64,000 bases of DNA, from assembly GCF_900100305.1 (NCBI RefSeq), contig NZ_FNEY01000001.1:1-64000 (forward strand), given 5' to 3'. The position numbers and the translations under genes are program-made. This stretch comes from Paracidovorax citrulli (lineage in GTDB: Bacteria; Pseudomonadota; Gammaproteobacteria; Burkholderiales; Burkholderiaceae_C). Each line of letters starts with the position of its first letter. Positions within the stretch are counted from its first letter, which is position 1. Shown one piece after another: positions 1 to 11,000 of the stretch. Below the pieces are notes generated by a model. It made no database searches, was not told the origin of the DNA, and was given only the letters and a program-made list of their open reading frames with translations.

Positions 1-362
1 CCGGATGCATCGAAGAGCACCGCGCGCTCATCCTGCAGTACCAACCGCAGTTCCAGCGGCAGCTTCCACCCATACCCCAGCAGCCCGCACGCCGCGCCAT
101 GCTCCGCGTTCACATAGCTGCTGTACACCCGCTGCCACGCCAGCGGCAATGGCCCGGGCAGCGCGAAGTCCAGTTCATCGCCCCCCGTGAGCACCTTCGC
201 GCCCAGCGCCGGGTTCACCGGGTTGCCCACCGCCATGCCCCCGGGGCACACCGAGCACGCCACGCCTCCCGCCGAGCCGATCAGCACCGTCGCCGAGCCC
301 TGGACGATCGGGCCGCCTTTTTTCGTCAAGTCGCCCTGGCGGGCGGCGGGTTTGCCGCTCAT
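1..362 (-). CDS. PAAR-domain Rhs family protein (5' end only)
   Basis: The reading frame opens at an ATG at 362 with a GAGGGG ribosome site just upstream and runs off the window edge without a stop, so only about 120 residues are seen. The protein starts with a PAAR-like segment (PAARQGD near residue 5, then VLIGSAGG) and passes into the sequence that normally follows in PAAR-Rhs proteins (GNPVNPALGAKVLTGGDELD, then PLPLAWQRVYSS). In this family PAAR caps the VgrG spike of a type VI secretion system, the Rhs repeats form a shell, and a variable C-terminal toxin is cargo. The toxin and immunity gene would lie outside this window, to the left. The family assignment is secure; the toxin type is unknown. 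Confidence 0.88.
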   Translation of the reverse strand, partial: MSGKPAARQGDLTKKGGPIVQGSATVLIGSAGGVACSVCPGGMAVGNPVNPALGAKVLTGGDELDFALPGPLPLAWQRVYSSYVNAEHGAACGLLGYGWKLPLELRLVLQDERAVLFDAS

Positions 363-394
363 GGTTATACCCCTCGTCAGTTATCTTTATAGAG

Positions 395-413
395 CGCAAC
401 CTCCCGGGTTGCG
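395..413. other. Inverted repeat in the rhs leader
   Basis: A 7-bp perfect stem (CGCAACC / GGTTGCG) with a 5-base loop lies 33 bases upstream of the rhs start. It has no T tract, so it is not an obvious terminator. It could be a regulator site or leader hairpin for rhs. The rest of the 363-605 gap shows no recognisable gene. Confidence 0.3.
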
Positions 414-605
414 GCTGAGTTCATTTCGAACGGCCGGGATCATAAATTTCTCTAATTGATCAAAAAGTTGCGCCGGGTAACTTTTGTTCCCGAAGGTTGA
501 TGGGTTGCGTCTGTACAAACACGCATGAGGCGCTGATCGGGCGGCTCCCCACCGCTCCCGGATAATGCGCAGCGATCCCCACGTCCTCCGCGGAGCCCCA
601 CGGCC

Positions 606-1151
606 ATGCTGCGCTTCTTCCTCATCTTCCTCACCCTCCAGCTCACCCTGTTCGGCATCAACATGCTCAACTGGGTGCAGGAGCACCTGGTGCTGCCGTG
701 GACGGCGCTGCTCGCGCGCATCTGCGCGACGATGGTGATGTGGTTCGACAGCTCGGCCGCGGCGGCGGGCAAGGTGCTCTGGAACCACCAGACGGGCTTC
801 GGCGTGTCGATCGAGGCGGGCTGCAACGGGATCGAGGCCTGCATCGTGCTGTTCGCGGCGGTGATGGCCTTCCCCTCGACCTGGCGGCACAAGCTGGTCG
901 GGCTGGCGGCGGGCTTCGTGGCGGTGCAGGCGCTCAACATCGTGCGGGTGATCAGCCTGTTCTACCTGGGCCAGTGGAGCACGTCGGTGTTCAATTTCGC
1001 GCACGAGTACCTCTGGCAGGCGTTGATCATGGTGGACGTGCTCATCGTCTGGCTGCTGTGGGTGCGCGCGGGCAGCAGGCCGTCGTCCGCCGGTTCCCCG
1101 CCCGGCCCGGGCGCGCCGCCGGCCACGCCCCCGGCCGCGGCCCTGGCCTGA
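606..1151 (+). CDS. xrtH: Exosortase H (XrtH), IPTL-CTERM specific
   Basis: A 181-residue multi-pass inner-membrane cysteine protease/transpeptidase of the exosortase family. The expected catalytic residues are present: Cys73 in EAGCNGIEA, Arg114 in NIVRVISLFYLG, and His133 in FAHEYLWQ. Exosortases cut C-terminal sorting tails from secreted proteins before surface delivery. The short length and the adjacent membrane partner fit the XrtH subtype, whose substrates end in an IPTLxxWG motif, and such a substrate is encoded at 8019-11702. The last 25 residues are Pro/Ala-rich. The next gene starts 15 bases downstream, so the two are probably co-transcribed. Confidence 0.9.
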   Translation: MLRFFLIFLTLQLTLFGINMLNWVQEHLVLPWTALLARICATMVMWFDSSAAAAGKVLWNHQTGFGVSIEAGCNGIEACIVLFAAVMAFPSTWRHKLVGLAAGFVAVQALNIVRVISLFYLGQWSTSVFNFAHEYLWQALIMVDVLIVWLLWVRAGSRPSSAGSPPGPGAPPATPPAAALA

Positions 1152-1166
1152 AGCCTCGCGACCGCG

Positions 1167-1991
1167 ATGCGCCGCGCCGCCAGCCTGAAGGCCTTCGTCA
1201 TCGGCCTCTTCATCGGGGTCGTGCTGCTCACGCTCGCGTGGACGCGGGTGTCGCCCTGGACGTCCTACCCCGTCGGCCTGGTGGCCGGGGCGGCGCTGGA
1301 GCGCACCGCGTCCGGCTGGGTGCGCGAGGCGCGCCTCGCCCCGGGGCGGCTGGAGGTGGATACCTCGGTGGCCATCGCCACGCCGCAGACGGGCAACCAG
1401 CCGGTGGAGATCACCCTCGAATCCGATCCGGGCCGCTACGCCTACGGGCTGCCGATCTTCCTGGCGCTGCTGCTGGCCGCGCGCGGGCCCGGCCGCACGG
1501 TGCGGGCGCTGGCCGGCTACGCGCTGCTGCTGCCGCTGCAGGCCTTCAGCCTCTGCATGCAACTGCTGATGCAACTGCTGCTGACGGCGCAGTTCGACGT
1601 GCGCACGCTGCGCGTGGCGCAGTGGCAGATGGAGGCCCTGGTCTATGGCTACCAGCTGGGATCGCTGGTGGTGCCGACGCTGGCGCCGATCGTGATCTGG
1701 CTCTGGCTGGACCGGGCGTTCGTGAACGAGGTGGTGATCGGTGCCTGGCGGCGGTCCATGGCCGCCCGCGCCGGGGTTCCCGCGCAGGCCGGGGCTCCCG
1801 CGCAGGAGCCGACGGCCGCGCCGGACGCCGATGGGGTGCCCGGCGCGGGCGCGGCGGCGCCGGCTTCTCCCGACCCGGCCGCAGAGGCTCCCGCGGCCGG
1901 CGTTCCGGTTCCGCCGGAGCGCTCCGTCGGCGGTATTCCGGTGTCTTCCAGCGCCTCGGCGGGCCTGCCCCCGCGCCGGCCCCTGCGCTGA
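1167..1991 (+). CDS. Exosortase H-associated membrane protein
   Basis: A 274-residue protein with an N-terminal membrane segment (about residues 8-24), a periplasmic stretch of about 75 residues, then several further membrane segments (about 95-190), and a Pro/Ala-rich cytoplasmic tail of about 75 residues. It follows xrtH by 15 bases on the same strand, the position of the XrtH-associated membrane protein in other genomes. Its biochemical role is not known; a role in substrate presentation or exosortase stability is inference from linkage only. The start is the first ATG of the frame after xrtH. Confidence 0.72.
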   Translation: MRRAASLKAFVIGLFIGVVLLTLAWTRVSPWTSYPVGLVAGAALERTASGWVREARLAPGRLEVDTSVAIATPQTGNQPVEITLESDPGRYAYGLPIFLALLLAARGPGRTVRALAGYALLLPLQAFSLCMQLLMQLLLTAQFDVRTLRVAQWQMEALVYGYQLGSLVVPTLAPIVIWLWLDRAFVNEVVIGAWRRSMAARAGVPAQAGAPAQEPTAAPDADGVPGAGAAAPASPDPAAEAPAAGVPVPPERSVGGIPVSSSASAGLPPRRPLR

Positions 1992-2078
1992 CCTTCCTGC
2001 CCGGCAGTGTGGCGGCCGAGTCACACCGGGGGCAGGCCGACACGGCCGCGCCGCCGGGCGCTGCCAGAATGCCGGCCC

Positions 2079-3515
2079 ATGCGTAGCTTCCTGCCCCTGT
2101 CCGTTACCGCGCCGACCCGTTTCCGCGTTCCTTTCCTGACCGCCGCCTTGCTGGCGATTCCTGCCACCGGGGCCTGGGCTGCGTCTCCGGACGGCTCCCC
2201 CATCGCTGCGCCCGCGACCGCCGCGGCGGACGGCGACGCTCCGCCCGAGCCCCGCGTGGCCCTGCACGCCCAGACCACCTACGTCTGGCAGCGCAAGCCG
2301 GCCTTCGACGCGGCCTACACCGGCCCGAACAGCCTGGTGCCCACGCGCGAGCGCTCCTACTCCTTCACCGCCACGGCCGACCTGGCGGTGCGGCCCTGGG
2401 AAGGGGGGCAACTGCACTTCAATCCGGAGGCCGCCCGGGGCGTGCCGCTGTCCCACCTCGCGGGCGCGGGCGGGCTCTCCAACGGCGAGCTGGCGCGCTC
2501 TTCCGGGTCACAGCTCAAGGCCTACCGGGCGCGGCTCTTCTGGCTGCAGCGCTGGAATGCGGGCGGCGAGACGGAGAAGATCGACGCGGATTTCAACGAA
2601 ATGGGCGGCACGGCCACCGCGCGGCGCTGGACGCTGGTGCTGGGCAACGTCTCCCTGCTGGACTATTTCGATCCGAACCCTTATGCCAAGGATCCGCGCG
2701 AGCAGTTCTTCAACTGGTCGTTCCTGGCGCCGGGGCCGTGGGACTACGCCGCCGATGCGCGCGGCTACACCTGGGCCGGCATCCTCGAATACCGCACGCC
2801 GCAGTGGGCCGTGCGCGGCGGCCGGGGGCTGCAGCCGCGCGAATCCAACGGACCGAAGCTCGACCGCGCCTGGCAGCGCCGTTACGGCGACCAGATCGAG
2901 GCCGAATCCGACCTGCCCGTGGCCCTGCCGGCGGGCCCGCTGCGCGGTCGCGTGCTGTGGTTCCGCAACCGGGCGGTGATGGGCGCGTTCGACGATGCGG
3001 TGGCGCTGGGGCAGGCCGCCGGCACGGTGCCGGACGTGGGCGCGGTGCGCCGGCTGCAGACCAAGACCGGCTGGGCCGTGACCCTGGAGGCGCCGCTGGG
3101 CGAGGATGCCGGCGTGTTCGTGCGCGCGGGCCGCAGCGGCGGGCGGCAGGAGACGTTCGCGTTCACCGAGATCGACCGGCAACTGTCGGTGGGCGGCCAG
3201 TGGTCCGGCGCGGCCTGGGGCCGGCCTGCGGACCGCATGGGCGCGGCCCTGGCGGTGAATGGATTGTCGGGTGGCCACCGCGATTACCTGGCGGCCGGCG
3301 GGCAGGGCGCGTTCCTGGGCGACGGCGCGCTGAACTACGGCCGCGAGCGGGTGTGGGAGGTGTATTACCGCGCCGTGATGCCGCCGGTGCCAACGGCCGC
3401 CGGTGCGCTGCATTCGGCGGTGTCGCTGGGCGCGCAGCGCATCCGGAATCCGGGCTACAACCGCGACCGCGGGCCGGTGGATATTGTCTCGGTGCGCCTG
3501 CACGCGGAGTTCTGA
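2079..3515 (+). CDS. OprB-like carbohydrate porin
   Basis: A 478-residue outer-membrane protein. I chose the ATG at 2079 because it opens a clear signal peptide (hydrophobic core FLTAALLAIPATGAWA, cleavage after about residue 35), whereas the longer frame adds Arg/Pro-rich sequence. The mature start (HAQTTYVWQRKPAFDAAYTG), alternating amphipathic strands and the terminal aromatic residue (HAEF) are typical of OprB-family carbohydrate porins. It converges on the hybrid-kinase gene, whose stop lies 19 bases beyond. With the sugar-type binding protein at 6459-7787 this suggests a sugar-related locus. The substrate cannot be told from sequence. Confidence 0.72.
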   Translation: MRSFLPLSVTAPTRFRVPFLTAALLAIPATGAWAASPDGSPIAAPATAAADGDAPPEPRVALHAQTTYVWQRKPAFDAAYTGPNSLVPTRERSYSFTATADLAVRPWEGGQLHFNPEAARGVPLSHLAGAGGLSNGELARSSGSQLKAYRARLFWLQRWNAGGETEKIDADFNEMGGTATARRWTLVLGNVSLLDYFDPNPYAKDPREQFFNWSFLAPGPWDYAADARGYTWAGILEYRTPQWAVRGGRGLQPRESNGPKLDRAWQRRYGDQIEAESDLPVALPAGPLRGRVLWFRNRAVMGAFDDAVALGQAAGTVPDVGAVRRLQTKTGWAVTLEAPLGEDAGVFVRAGRSGGRQETFAFTEIDRQLSVGGQWSGAAWGRPADRMGAALAVNGLSGGHRDYLAAGGQGAFLGDGALNYGRERVWEVYYRAVMPPVPTAAGALHSAVSLGAQRIRNPGYNRDRGPVDIVSVRLHAEF

Positions 3516-3534
3516 GCGCTCCGGCGCATGGCGC

Positions 3535-6390
3535 TCAGGCCGTGGCGCCGGTCTGCGGGGAGCGGGCCTGCAGCGCGTGGCCCTGCAGTTGCGCCAGGCC
3601 GTCGCGAAGGGCTTCGCGCACGGCGTCCAGCAGAACGGCGGGCGGCGCATGCCCGTCGCCCGCGGCCAGTGACCGCACCGCTTCCTCTTCCAGCAGGCGC
3701 GTGAGGGCGTCCAGGCGCAGCAGCCCGAAGCTGCTGGCCGTTCCGCCCCAGCCGTGCGCTTCCTCCCGCAGCGCCGGCCAGTCGCGGTCCTCCCAGGCCT
3801 GGCCGAGCCGGCGCATCCGCGCATCGCCATCCCGGGCGAAGCGTTCGCGCAGCGCGTCGAGGTGGCCGGGCGCGAGCAGTCCCGCCAGTTCCTCCAGCGG
3901 CGCGGCATCGAAGGTGGGCAGGGCCAGGACCTCCTGCAGGCCGCGGCCTGCTTGGGTGCCCGGCGCGGCGGTGCGTTCTGGCGGGGACGATGCTGCGCGA
4001 AGGCCGGACGGCGTGATCCAGCGGGCCAGCATCGCCCACAGCGGCAGTTCCAGCACCGGCTTGGGCAGGTGGTCGTCCATGCCCGCCGCGCGTGCGCGCT
4101 CGACGTCCTGGGGTGCTGCGTTGGCGGTCATCGCGATCACCGGAAGGGTCGCGAACCGCTGCTGGGCGCGCAGGCGGCGGGTGGCGGTGAGGCCGTCCAT
4201 GACGGGCATCTGCATGTCCATGAGCACGGCGTCGTAGGTGCCGTCGGGCGCCCGCGCCAATTGCTCGAGCGCCTGCGCGCCGTCGTCGGCCGTGTCCACC
4301 TGCAGTCCGCCCGCCTCCAGCAGGCCGGTGGCCACGAGCCGGTTGAGTTCGTTGTCGTCCACGAGCAGGACGCGCCGGCCCGCCAGCGCGGCCGGCGCCC
4401 CGGACAGCGGCGGCAGGGCCGGTGCCGCGGGGCGGACGGTGCCGTCCGCCCGCCGCACCCGCACGGTGAACCAGAACGTGCTGCCCAGTCCCGGCGTGCT
4501 GTCCACTCCCGCGTCTCCGCCCATGTGCCGCGCGAGCCGGCGGGAAATGGCCAGCCCCAGGCCCGTGCCGCCGAAGCGGCGCGTGATGGTCGCGTCGGCC
4601 TGGTGGAAGGACTGGAAGAGGTGCTCGCGCTGCTGCGCGGTGAGGCCGATGCCGGTGTCCCGCACGGTGCCCCGCAGCACGACCGTGCCTTCGGAGTCCT
4701 GCGCCTCGGCCTCGAGCGCGACGGCCACCTCGCCCGATTCGGTGAACTTGATGGCGTTGTTCACGAAGTTCATGAGGATCTGCGCGATGCGGTGCGCATC
4801 GCCCACGAGATGGGGCGGCAGGTCTTCCGACAACCCGACGCGCAGCGCCAGACCCTTGTCCCGGGCGCGGGGTTCGAACAGCTCGCAGAGGTCGGCCAGC
4901 AGTTGCCGTGCGTCGAACTCCGCATGTTCGAGCACGAGGTGCCCGCCGTCGATCTTGGAGAAGTCCAGGGTGTCGTCCACGATGCGCAGCAGGCGCCGGC
5001 CTGCGCGGTAGAGCTGTTCCACCCGCTCCTGCTGGGCGGGCGGCAGTGGTTCCCGGAGGGCGAGCTGGGCCAGCCCCAGGATGGCGTTGAGCGGGGTACG
5101 GATCTCGTGGCTCATCACGGCGAGGAAGGTGGCCTTCTCCTCGGCCACCTGGGCGAGCGCGCGGGCCTGGTTGCGCTGCTCCGTCACGTCCAGCCATACC
5201 CCGTTGAACAGCACCGCTCCGTCGGGCAGCGCACGCGCGGTGGCCAGTGTCTTGATCCACCGGGGGCGGTCGCCGCGCAGCGCCTCCACGTCGAAATCCA
5301 GCGGCTCGAGCGTGCGCAGGCTGCGGGCGAAGGCCCCCTGCAGCAGCGCTCCCGCGTCTTCGTCGAGGCCGTAGGCGGCATGCAGCGGCCCCTGCATCTG
5401 CAGCAGCTCCTGGGCGTTGCGGCCCTGCAGGTCCTCGGCCTTGTCGCTCACGAAGAGGAACCGGTGGCCGCCGCCGTCCGGCGCCATGCGCAACTGGAAC
5501 ACCGCGCCGGGAATGGCGCTGGTGAGATCGACCAGTTGCTCCGACAGGCGCCTCGCCTCGGCGCTGGCCGCGAGCTCCACGGCGAGCCGGTCTTCGCGCT
5601 GCATGCTGTCCTTGAACACTTTCAGGGCCTTGGCCATGGTGCCCACCTCGTCGCGCCGGTCGGTGCCTGTGATGGGGTCGCCGTAGTGCCGGTCGGTGAG
5701 CCTCTCCATGTGCCGCGTGAGCTGCGTGATGGGGCGCGAGATCTGGGAGACGGCCACCCACGTGGACAGTGCGATCACCAGCGCCAGGCCGCCGGCCACC
5801 GCCAGCGCGGTGTTGAGGATCGTGCGGCTCGTGAGGTGTCCCAGCTGCACCGACGCCGTCCGGAAGCGGTCGGTGGATTCGTCGCGCTGCCGGTTCATGG
5901 CCTGCTGCAGCGTGCGCAGCGCGGGCTCGAATTCGCCGTGGATGATCTGCAGCGCCCGGTCGCCACGCCAGCGGGCGGCGGCGTCCACGATGCGGGCGGC
6001 CAGCGTGAAGGCATGGGCCGCCTGCTCGCGGATCGACCGCAGCGGGGCCGCATCCCCGGGCACGAGCCGCTCGGTGGTATCGATCTGCGTCTCGAACTGC
6101 GCCTGCAGCCGCTGCAGCGTGGCGAGGGCCGCGCGCATGGTGTTCTCGTCCTGTTCGGTGAGCACCGCATAGACGAGGCGGCTCGACTCGCCGAGCAGCA
6201 GGGCCGCGTCGCTCACGTGCAGGACGCTTTGTGCCTCGCGGTCGATGAGGGCCTGGTAGTCGTCGGTGATGTGCCCCATCGTCCGGGTGGTGTAGAGGGC
6301 GGTCGCGATGGACACCGCGCCCATCAGTGCCACGAGGAACACGATCTTGGCGGTGAGCGGCAGATGAGACAGCGGGCGGGTGCGGACCAT
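3535..6390 (-). CDS. Hybrid sensor histidine kinase (HAMP-PAS-HisKA-HATPase-REC-Hpt)
   Basis: A 951-residue membrane phosphorelay kinase. Order of parts: membrane segment 13-34, a helical periplasmic sensor of about 150 residues, membrane segment 190-214, HAMP 215-260, a PAS-like region 275-405, HisKA with His428 (MSHEIRTP), HATPase with DTGIGL and GGTGLGL, receiver with Asp725 (VLMDMQMP), and Hpt with His879 (EEAHGWGG). The frame stays open upstream to 7953, but the ATG at 6390 has a GGAG site and the upstream sequence is the antisense-overlapped binding-protein gene. That gene ends 68 bases upstream on the same strand, suggesting the periplasmic protein feeds signal to this sensor. No dedicated output regulator adjoins; the OmpR-type gene at 11929-12639 is a possible but unproven partner. 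Confidence 0.9.
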   Translation of the reverse strand: MVRTRPLSHLPLTAKIVFLVALMGAVSIATALYTTRTMGHITDDYQALIDREAQSVLHVSDAALLLGESSRLVYAVLTEQDENTMRAALATLQRLQAQFETQIDTTERLVPGDAAPLRSIREQAAHAFTLAARIVDAAARWRGDRALQIIHGEFEPALRTLQQAMNRQRDESTDRFRTASVQLGHLTSRTILNTALAVAGGLALVIALSTWVAVSQISRPITQLTRHMERLTDRHYGDPITGTDRRDEVGTMAKALKVFKDSMQREDRLAVELAASAEARRLSEQLVDLTSAIPGAVFQLRMAPDGGGHRFLFVSDKAEDLQGRNAQELLQMQGPLHAAYGLDEDAGALLQGAFARSLRTLEPLDFDVEALRGDRPRWIKTLATARALPDGAVLFNGVWLDVTEQRNQARALAQVAEEKATFLAVMSHEIRTPLNAILGLAQLALREPLPPAQQERVEQLYRAGRRLLRIVDDTLDFSKIDGGHLVLEHAEFDARQLLADLCELFEPRARDKGLALRVGLSEDLPPHLVGDAHRIAQILMNFVNNAIKFTESGEVAVALEAEAQDSEGTVVLRGTVRDTGIGLTAQQREHLFQSFHQADATITRRFGGTGLGLAISRRLARHMGGDAGVDSTPGLGSTFWFTVRVRRADGTVRPAAPALPPLSGAPAALAGRRVLLVDDNELNRLVATGLLEAGGLQVDTADDGAQALEQLARAPDGTYDAVLMDMQMPVMDGLTATRRLRAQQRFATLPVIAMTANAAPQDVERARAAGMDDHLPKPVLELPLWAMLARWITPSGLRAASSPPERTAAPGTQAGRGLQEVLALPTFDAAPLEELAGLLAPGHLDALRERFARDGDARMRRLGQAWEDRDWPALREEAHGWGGTASSFGLLRLDALTRLLEEEAVRSLAAGDGHAPPAVLLDAVREALRDGLAQLQGHALQARSPQTGATA

Positions 6391-6458
6391 GCGGCGGCTC
6401 CGGGAAAGGTGGCGAAGGGATGGCGGGCGGGACGGGGCGGCGTGGCGGGCCGGGCGGC

Positions 6459-7787
6459 TCAGCGGTGGGGCGTGATCGCCTGGCGCAGCGCCGCCACCGC
6501 GGCCGGCGTGTCGATCCTGCGCTGCAGGTGGCGCGTGACCACTTCGTAGATGGCGATTTTCACGCTGGAGGGGTGGGCGTTGCCCATGCCGATGGATCCG
6601 AGCAGGGTCCGGCGCATGTTGGCGCCGCGCAACTCGGCGATGGCCTGGCGGCCGCAGGTGTTGAAAAGGGCTTTGCGGACGTCCACCCGCGCGGGCGCGG
6701 CGCCGGTGCGCAGGTTGACGGATGTCTGCAGTTCGCGGTCCATGAGGGCGGAGGCGAAGCGCAGCTGCGCGGCACGCTCGCCGGCCGGGCGGCGGAAGAA
6801 GATGAACTGGTCGCTGTTGAACAGCACCATGCCCTGCGTGTCGGGAAAGCGCCAGCACTGGTAATCCACGCCGGCGTACAGGCCGCGCACGCGCAGTTCC
6901 CCATCCACCCAGAAGCCCTGCACCTGCAGCAGCGCGCGGCCGCGCGCCACGCGGTCCGTGGCCTCGTCCCAGCGTCGCTGCATGTAGCCGGGCTCCAGAT
7001 AGCCGGACAGCTGCCGCATCCGGTCGAAGATGGTCGTCGCCACGGCATCGGTGAGCGCTGAAGGGTCGAGGTCCACGAACGCCCGGCGGTAGAAGGCGGC
7101 ACCGCCCACGCCGGCCGCCACCGACTCGAAGAGCAGGGTGTGCTCCCACGCTTCGTGGCCTATGGCGATGGGCGGCACACCCGCGGCGCGCGCGCGGTCG
7201 AGCAGGGCGATCAGGTCCGCCCACGTGTCGGGCGGCCGGGTGATGCCGAGGCGGTCCGCGACGTGCTTGTTCAGCCAGAGCCAGTTCGTGGAATGCGCGT
7301 TGAAGGGCGCCGCCACCCACCGGCCCTGCCATTTGGACAGCCGCTGGATCTCGTCGGGCACGACCTCGTCCCACTCCTCGCGTGCGGCGATGTCGTCCAG
7401 GTCGTCGAGCAGGCCCCGGCGGGCCCATGCGTGGATGTCGTAGCCGATCATCTGCGCGGCCGTGGGAATCCGCCCCGCGCGCACCCGCGCGGCCAGCACG
7501 TCCGTATAGCGCGCCGTGCCGCTGCCGGGGGTGGAGAACTCGCTCCATGCGATGCCGCGCCCGGTGGTGAAGTCGCGGATCGCGTCCATGCTCGCCCGCT
7601 CTCCGCCGGACACCCACCAGTGGAGCACCGAGACGCCGTCCGCCCCTGCGTGGGCCGGGACCGCGAACGCCGCGTGCGCCATGAGCGCGATGCCCGCCAG
7701 GCAACCGCGCCACGGCGCGCGGCCCCGCGGCGCAGGGGCGGGGCAACGGAGCGGAAGCGTCGTGGAGTCGTCGGCTGGGCAATGCAT
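6459..7787 (-). CDS. Sugar-type ABC substrate-binding protein (orphan, kinase-linked)
   Basis: A 442-residue periplasmic binding protein of the CUT1/glucose-mannose type. The mature start [19 protein letters not shown], then WAPFN-like [18 protein letters not shown] and [13 protein letters not shown], are family signatures. The ATG at 7787 gives a long charged n-region followed by a hydrophobic signal ([19 protein letters not shown]). No permease or ATPase genes adjoin; instead it lies upstream of the hybrid kinase in one likely transcript. It probably acts as a ligand-presenting sensor subunit rather than, or as well as, a transport component. That role is inference from gene order. Confidence 0.82.
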   Translation of the reverse strand: MHCPADDSTTLPLRCPAPAPRGRAPWRGCLAGIALMAHAAFAVPAHAGADGVSVLHWWVSGGERASMDAIRDFTTGRGIAWSEFSTPGSGTARYTDVLAARVRAGRIPTAAQMIGYDIHAWARRGLLDDLDDIAAREEWDEVVPDEIQRLSKWQGRWVAAPFNAHSTNWLWLNKHVADRLGITRPPDTWADLIALLDRARAAGVPPIAIGHEAWEHTLLFESVAAGVGGAAFYRRAFVDLDPSALTDAVATTIFDRMRQLSGYLEPGYMQRRWDEATDRVARGRALLQVQGFWVDGELRVRGLYAGVDYQCWRFPDTQGMVLFNSDQFIFFRRPAGERAAQLRFASALMDRELQTSVNLRTGAAPARVDVRKALFNTCGRQAIAELRGANMRRTLLGSIGMGNAHPSSVKIAIYEVVTRHLQRRIDTPAAVAALRQAITPHR

Positions 7788-7866
7788 GGGGGCGCAAGGG
7801 AGGGGCGGCAGCACAGCGTACGGAGTACGTGGTGTGGCGGGCAACGCACGGCAGAGCAGGAATTGT

Positions 7867-7878
7867 CAACAATTGTTG
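7867..7878. promoter_or_regulatory. 12-bp perfect palindrome between divergent genes
   Basis: CAACAATTGTTG is a perfect palindrome with weak extension (AATTG/GAATTC flanks), lying in the 231-base gap between the divergent binding-protein gene (start 7787) and the IPTL surface-protein gene (start 8019). An AT-rich palindrome in such GC-rich DNA is a plausible operator. No cognate regulator can be named. Confidence 0.35.
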
Positions 7879-8018
7879 AATTCCGCAATCGTGGTGATCC
7901 ATTCCATAGATTCTGCCAACTCCTCGCGCCATGCCGCCCCCACTCCACCGCACCTCGCGGTGCTGCAGTGGTGTCGCGGTGTGGCCGGGTCCAGTCCATC
8001 ACACTCAGGGAGACCGGC

Positions 8019-11000
8019 ATGAATCAATCTTCTCCATGGCGGGCGGGCGCTTCGGCGCCGCCCGGCACCCGCCGCGCCATGTTCGCCACGCCCGCCAGGG
8101 CCGCGCGCAGCCTTCACCTCGGCGCCCTCACGGCCGTGCTGGCGCTGGCCGCCGGCGCGGCCCAGGCCCAGAGCACGGACGTGCTCGTCAACCAGGATGC
8201 CGTTCCCGCCTCCGCGTCCGGTCCGGCCGGCGGCACCTTCCACTACGTGGTCAAGGTGCGCCACAACACCGGCAGCGCCGCCACCGGCGTGCAACTGACG
8301 GACACGCTGCCGCTGGGCGCGGTGTTCCGGTCCGTCACGACCAGCCCGGCCGGTGTGTCCTGCCTGCCGGCCATCGCGCCCGGCACGACGATCACGGCAG
8401 CGAACCAGGTCGTGCAGTGCGACCTGGGAACCCTGGCGGTGAACGCCACCAAGACCGTGGACTTCGAGCTGGTGCTGCCCACCGTGTCCACCAACTGGAT
8501 CAACAGCGCGCGCGTGACGCGCAACGAGACCGATTCCGACCCCAGCAACGATGCGCTGGACCGCCGCATCACCACCACCGAGGCCGCGGACCTGTCGCTC
8601 TCGGCGGCGACCGACCCGCTCGCGCCCCCGGGCAGTCCGATCGCGCCCGGACAGCCTTATGCCTACCTCGTGGACGTGGGCAATCAGGGACCGACCGACA
8701 TTCCCGCGGGCGGCCGCGTCCAGGTCTCGTTCAGCGTGCCCACCGGCACCGCGGTGACGCGCGCGGGCGGCACCAATGGCTGGAGCTGCACGCCCGCGGC
8801 GTCGAACGCCTCGCCGGTGGTCTCGCCGGGAGCCCCCGATCCGGCCACGGTGGTGACCTGCTCGCGCGCCGGAGCGCTCGCCGCCGGCGCCGTGGCCCCG
8901 CGGCTGCGCGTGGAGGCCGCGCCCAACGTGACCGGCTCCATCACCACGTCGTTCTCCGTGCAGGGCTACAAGGACGGCTCCACGCAAATGCCCGACGGCC
9001 AGCCGTCCAACAACACCGGTACCGCCGAGGTCAACGTCGCCGGCACGGGCTCGGATGTGTCCGTCACCAAGGCGGTGAGCGGCGCAACCAGCTACGGGAT
9101 CGGCGATGAGGTGGCCTACACCCTCACGCCCCGGCTCAACGGCGGCATGGCGCTCGACGGCGTGCCCGTGCGCGTGGTGGATACGCTGGGCGCGGGCCTG
9201 TCCTTCGTGTCCGCTTCCGGCTCCGGCTGGACCTGCACGCCCGCGGGCCAGCAGATCACCTGCGATCTGCCCGCCGCCATGGCCTCCAACTACACCAACC
9301 TGCCGGCGATCACCGTGCGGGCGCAGGTGCAGCAGACGGGCACGCTGGCCAACAGCGCGACGGTGGCGATGACGGGCCGCACGGACCCGAACACCAACAA
9401 CAACACCACGCCCGACGTGTTCATCACGGCCACCGACGTGTCCGACCTGCAGATCACCAAGTCCGCGTCCAACTACCAGAACGGGCAGGGCGTGGCCATT
9501 CCCATCGGCCAGACCTACCAGTACCGGCTGCGCGTACGCAACCTGGGGCCGCTGGCCGTGCCCGCGACCTCGGGCGCGACGCCGCAGATCCCTTCCATGG
9601 TGGTGAACGATTCGGTGCCTGCGGGCGTGACGCTCACGGGGCTGAACGCGGCCTCCGGTGCGGGATGGTCCTGCAGCGCGCTGCCGCTCGTGGGCCCCGG
9701 CACTTTCACGTGCGAGCGCGTCGCCGGCCTGGCGGTGAACAGCAATGCGCCGGACATCGTGGTGGACGCCGTGCGCACCACCGCGGGCTCCGCCACCAAC
9801 AACGCCTGCGTGAACTTCAGCCCCGCCAGCGGCGGCACGCGCCAGGACCCGTGGATCAACGACCCCGCCCACGGCATCAACTGCCAGGGCATCGGCGTGG
9901 GCGCCTCCGACCAGACGCCGGGCAGCGAAGTGTCGGCCGACGTGCGCGTGGTCAAGACCTTCGACAAGGCCTCGGTGCCGGCGGGCGACGTGCTCACCTA
10001 CACGCTCGTGGTGACCAACCAGGGCCCGAACCCCGCCACCAACGTGAGCGTGCGCGATGCGCTGGGCAGCCTGGTGTCGAGCAGCGGCTCGCCGGGTGTC
10101 GTGTCGGTGAACACCACGGCGGGCACCTGCACGCCCTCGGGCGCGACCAACGCCACCTCGTCCACGCTGCTGTGCCAGCTCGGCACGCTGGCGAGCGGCG
10201 CGAGCGCCACGGTGACCGTGGCCGTGCGGCCCACCGTGGCCACCACGGCGCAGCGCAGCAACACCGCCACCGCGTTCTCCGCCGACGTGGTGGACCCGGT
10301 GCTGGGCAACAACACCTCCACCGTGCAGAGCGAGGTCACGGCGCGCGTGGACCTCGTCGCCTCCAAGACGGTGTCGCCCACGCCGCGCGCCATCTCCGGC
10401 GAGCCCGTCACCTACACGGTGCGCGCGAAGAACAACGGCCCGTCGTCGGCCGAGAACGTCTGGCTGAAGGACACGCTGCCCGCGGGCACCGTGCTGATCG
10501 GCACGCCCACGGCCACCGGGGGCGGCACCTGCGATCCGGTGGGCAGCGACGGCACGCTCAACTGCCGCTGGGGCACCACGGGCGCGAGCATGCTGCTGGC
10601 GAACGGCGGGCAGTACGAGGTCACCTACCGCCTGCGGCCCACCACCGCGTGGACGGCCGGCCAGACGCTGAACAACGAGGTGGAGATCGGCACCGCGACC
10701 GACGAGCCCAACCTGGCCAACAACCGGGCCCAGGCCCAGGTCGAGCTGACCCAGCCCGAGCTGGACGTGCTGGTGTCGATGGCGCACAGCGCGGACGCCA
10801 TCGCGCTCGGCGCTGAAACCACCTACACCATCACGGTGAAGAACTCCGGACCTTCGTACGGTACGAACGTGGTGATGACCGACACCTTCCCGGTCACGCA
10901 CCCGACCAACGGCGCCACCTCGGCCACCTTCGCCTACACCGGCAACCTGACGGTGGACCGGGGCGGCTCCTGCGTGCAGCCCGCCGTGGGCGCGACCTCC

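Noticed and set aside
3535-7953. A 1472-codon open frame that would fuse the hybrid kinase to upstream sequence
   Set aside because: The part upstream of 6390 overlaps the binding-protein gene in another frame on the same strand and reads as Arg/Pro-rich shadow sequence. The kinase domain order and ribosome site place the start at 6390.
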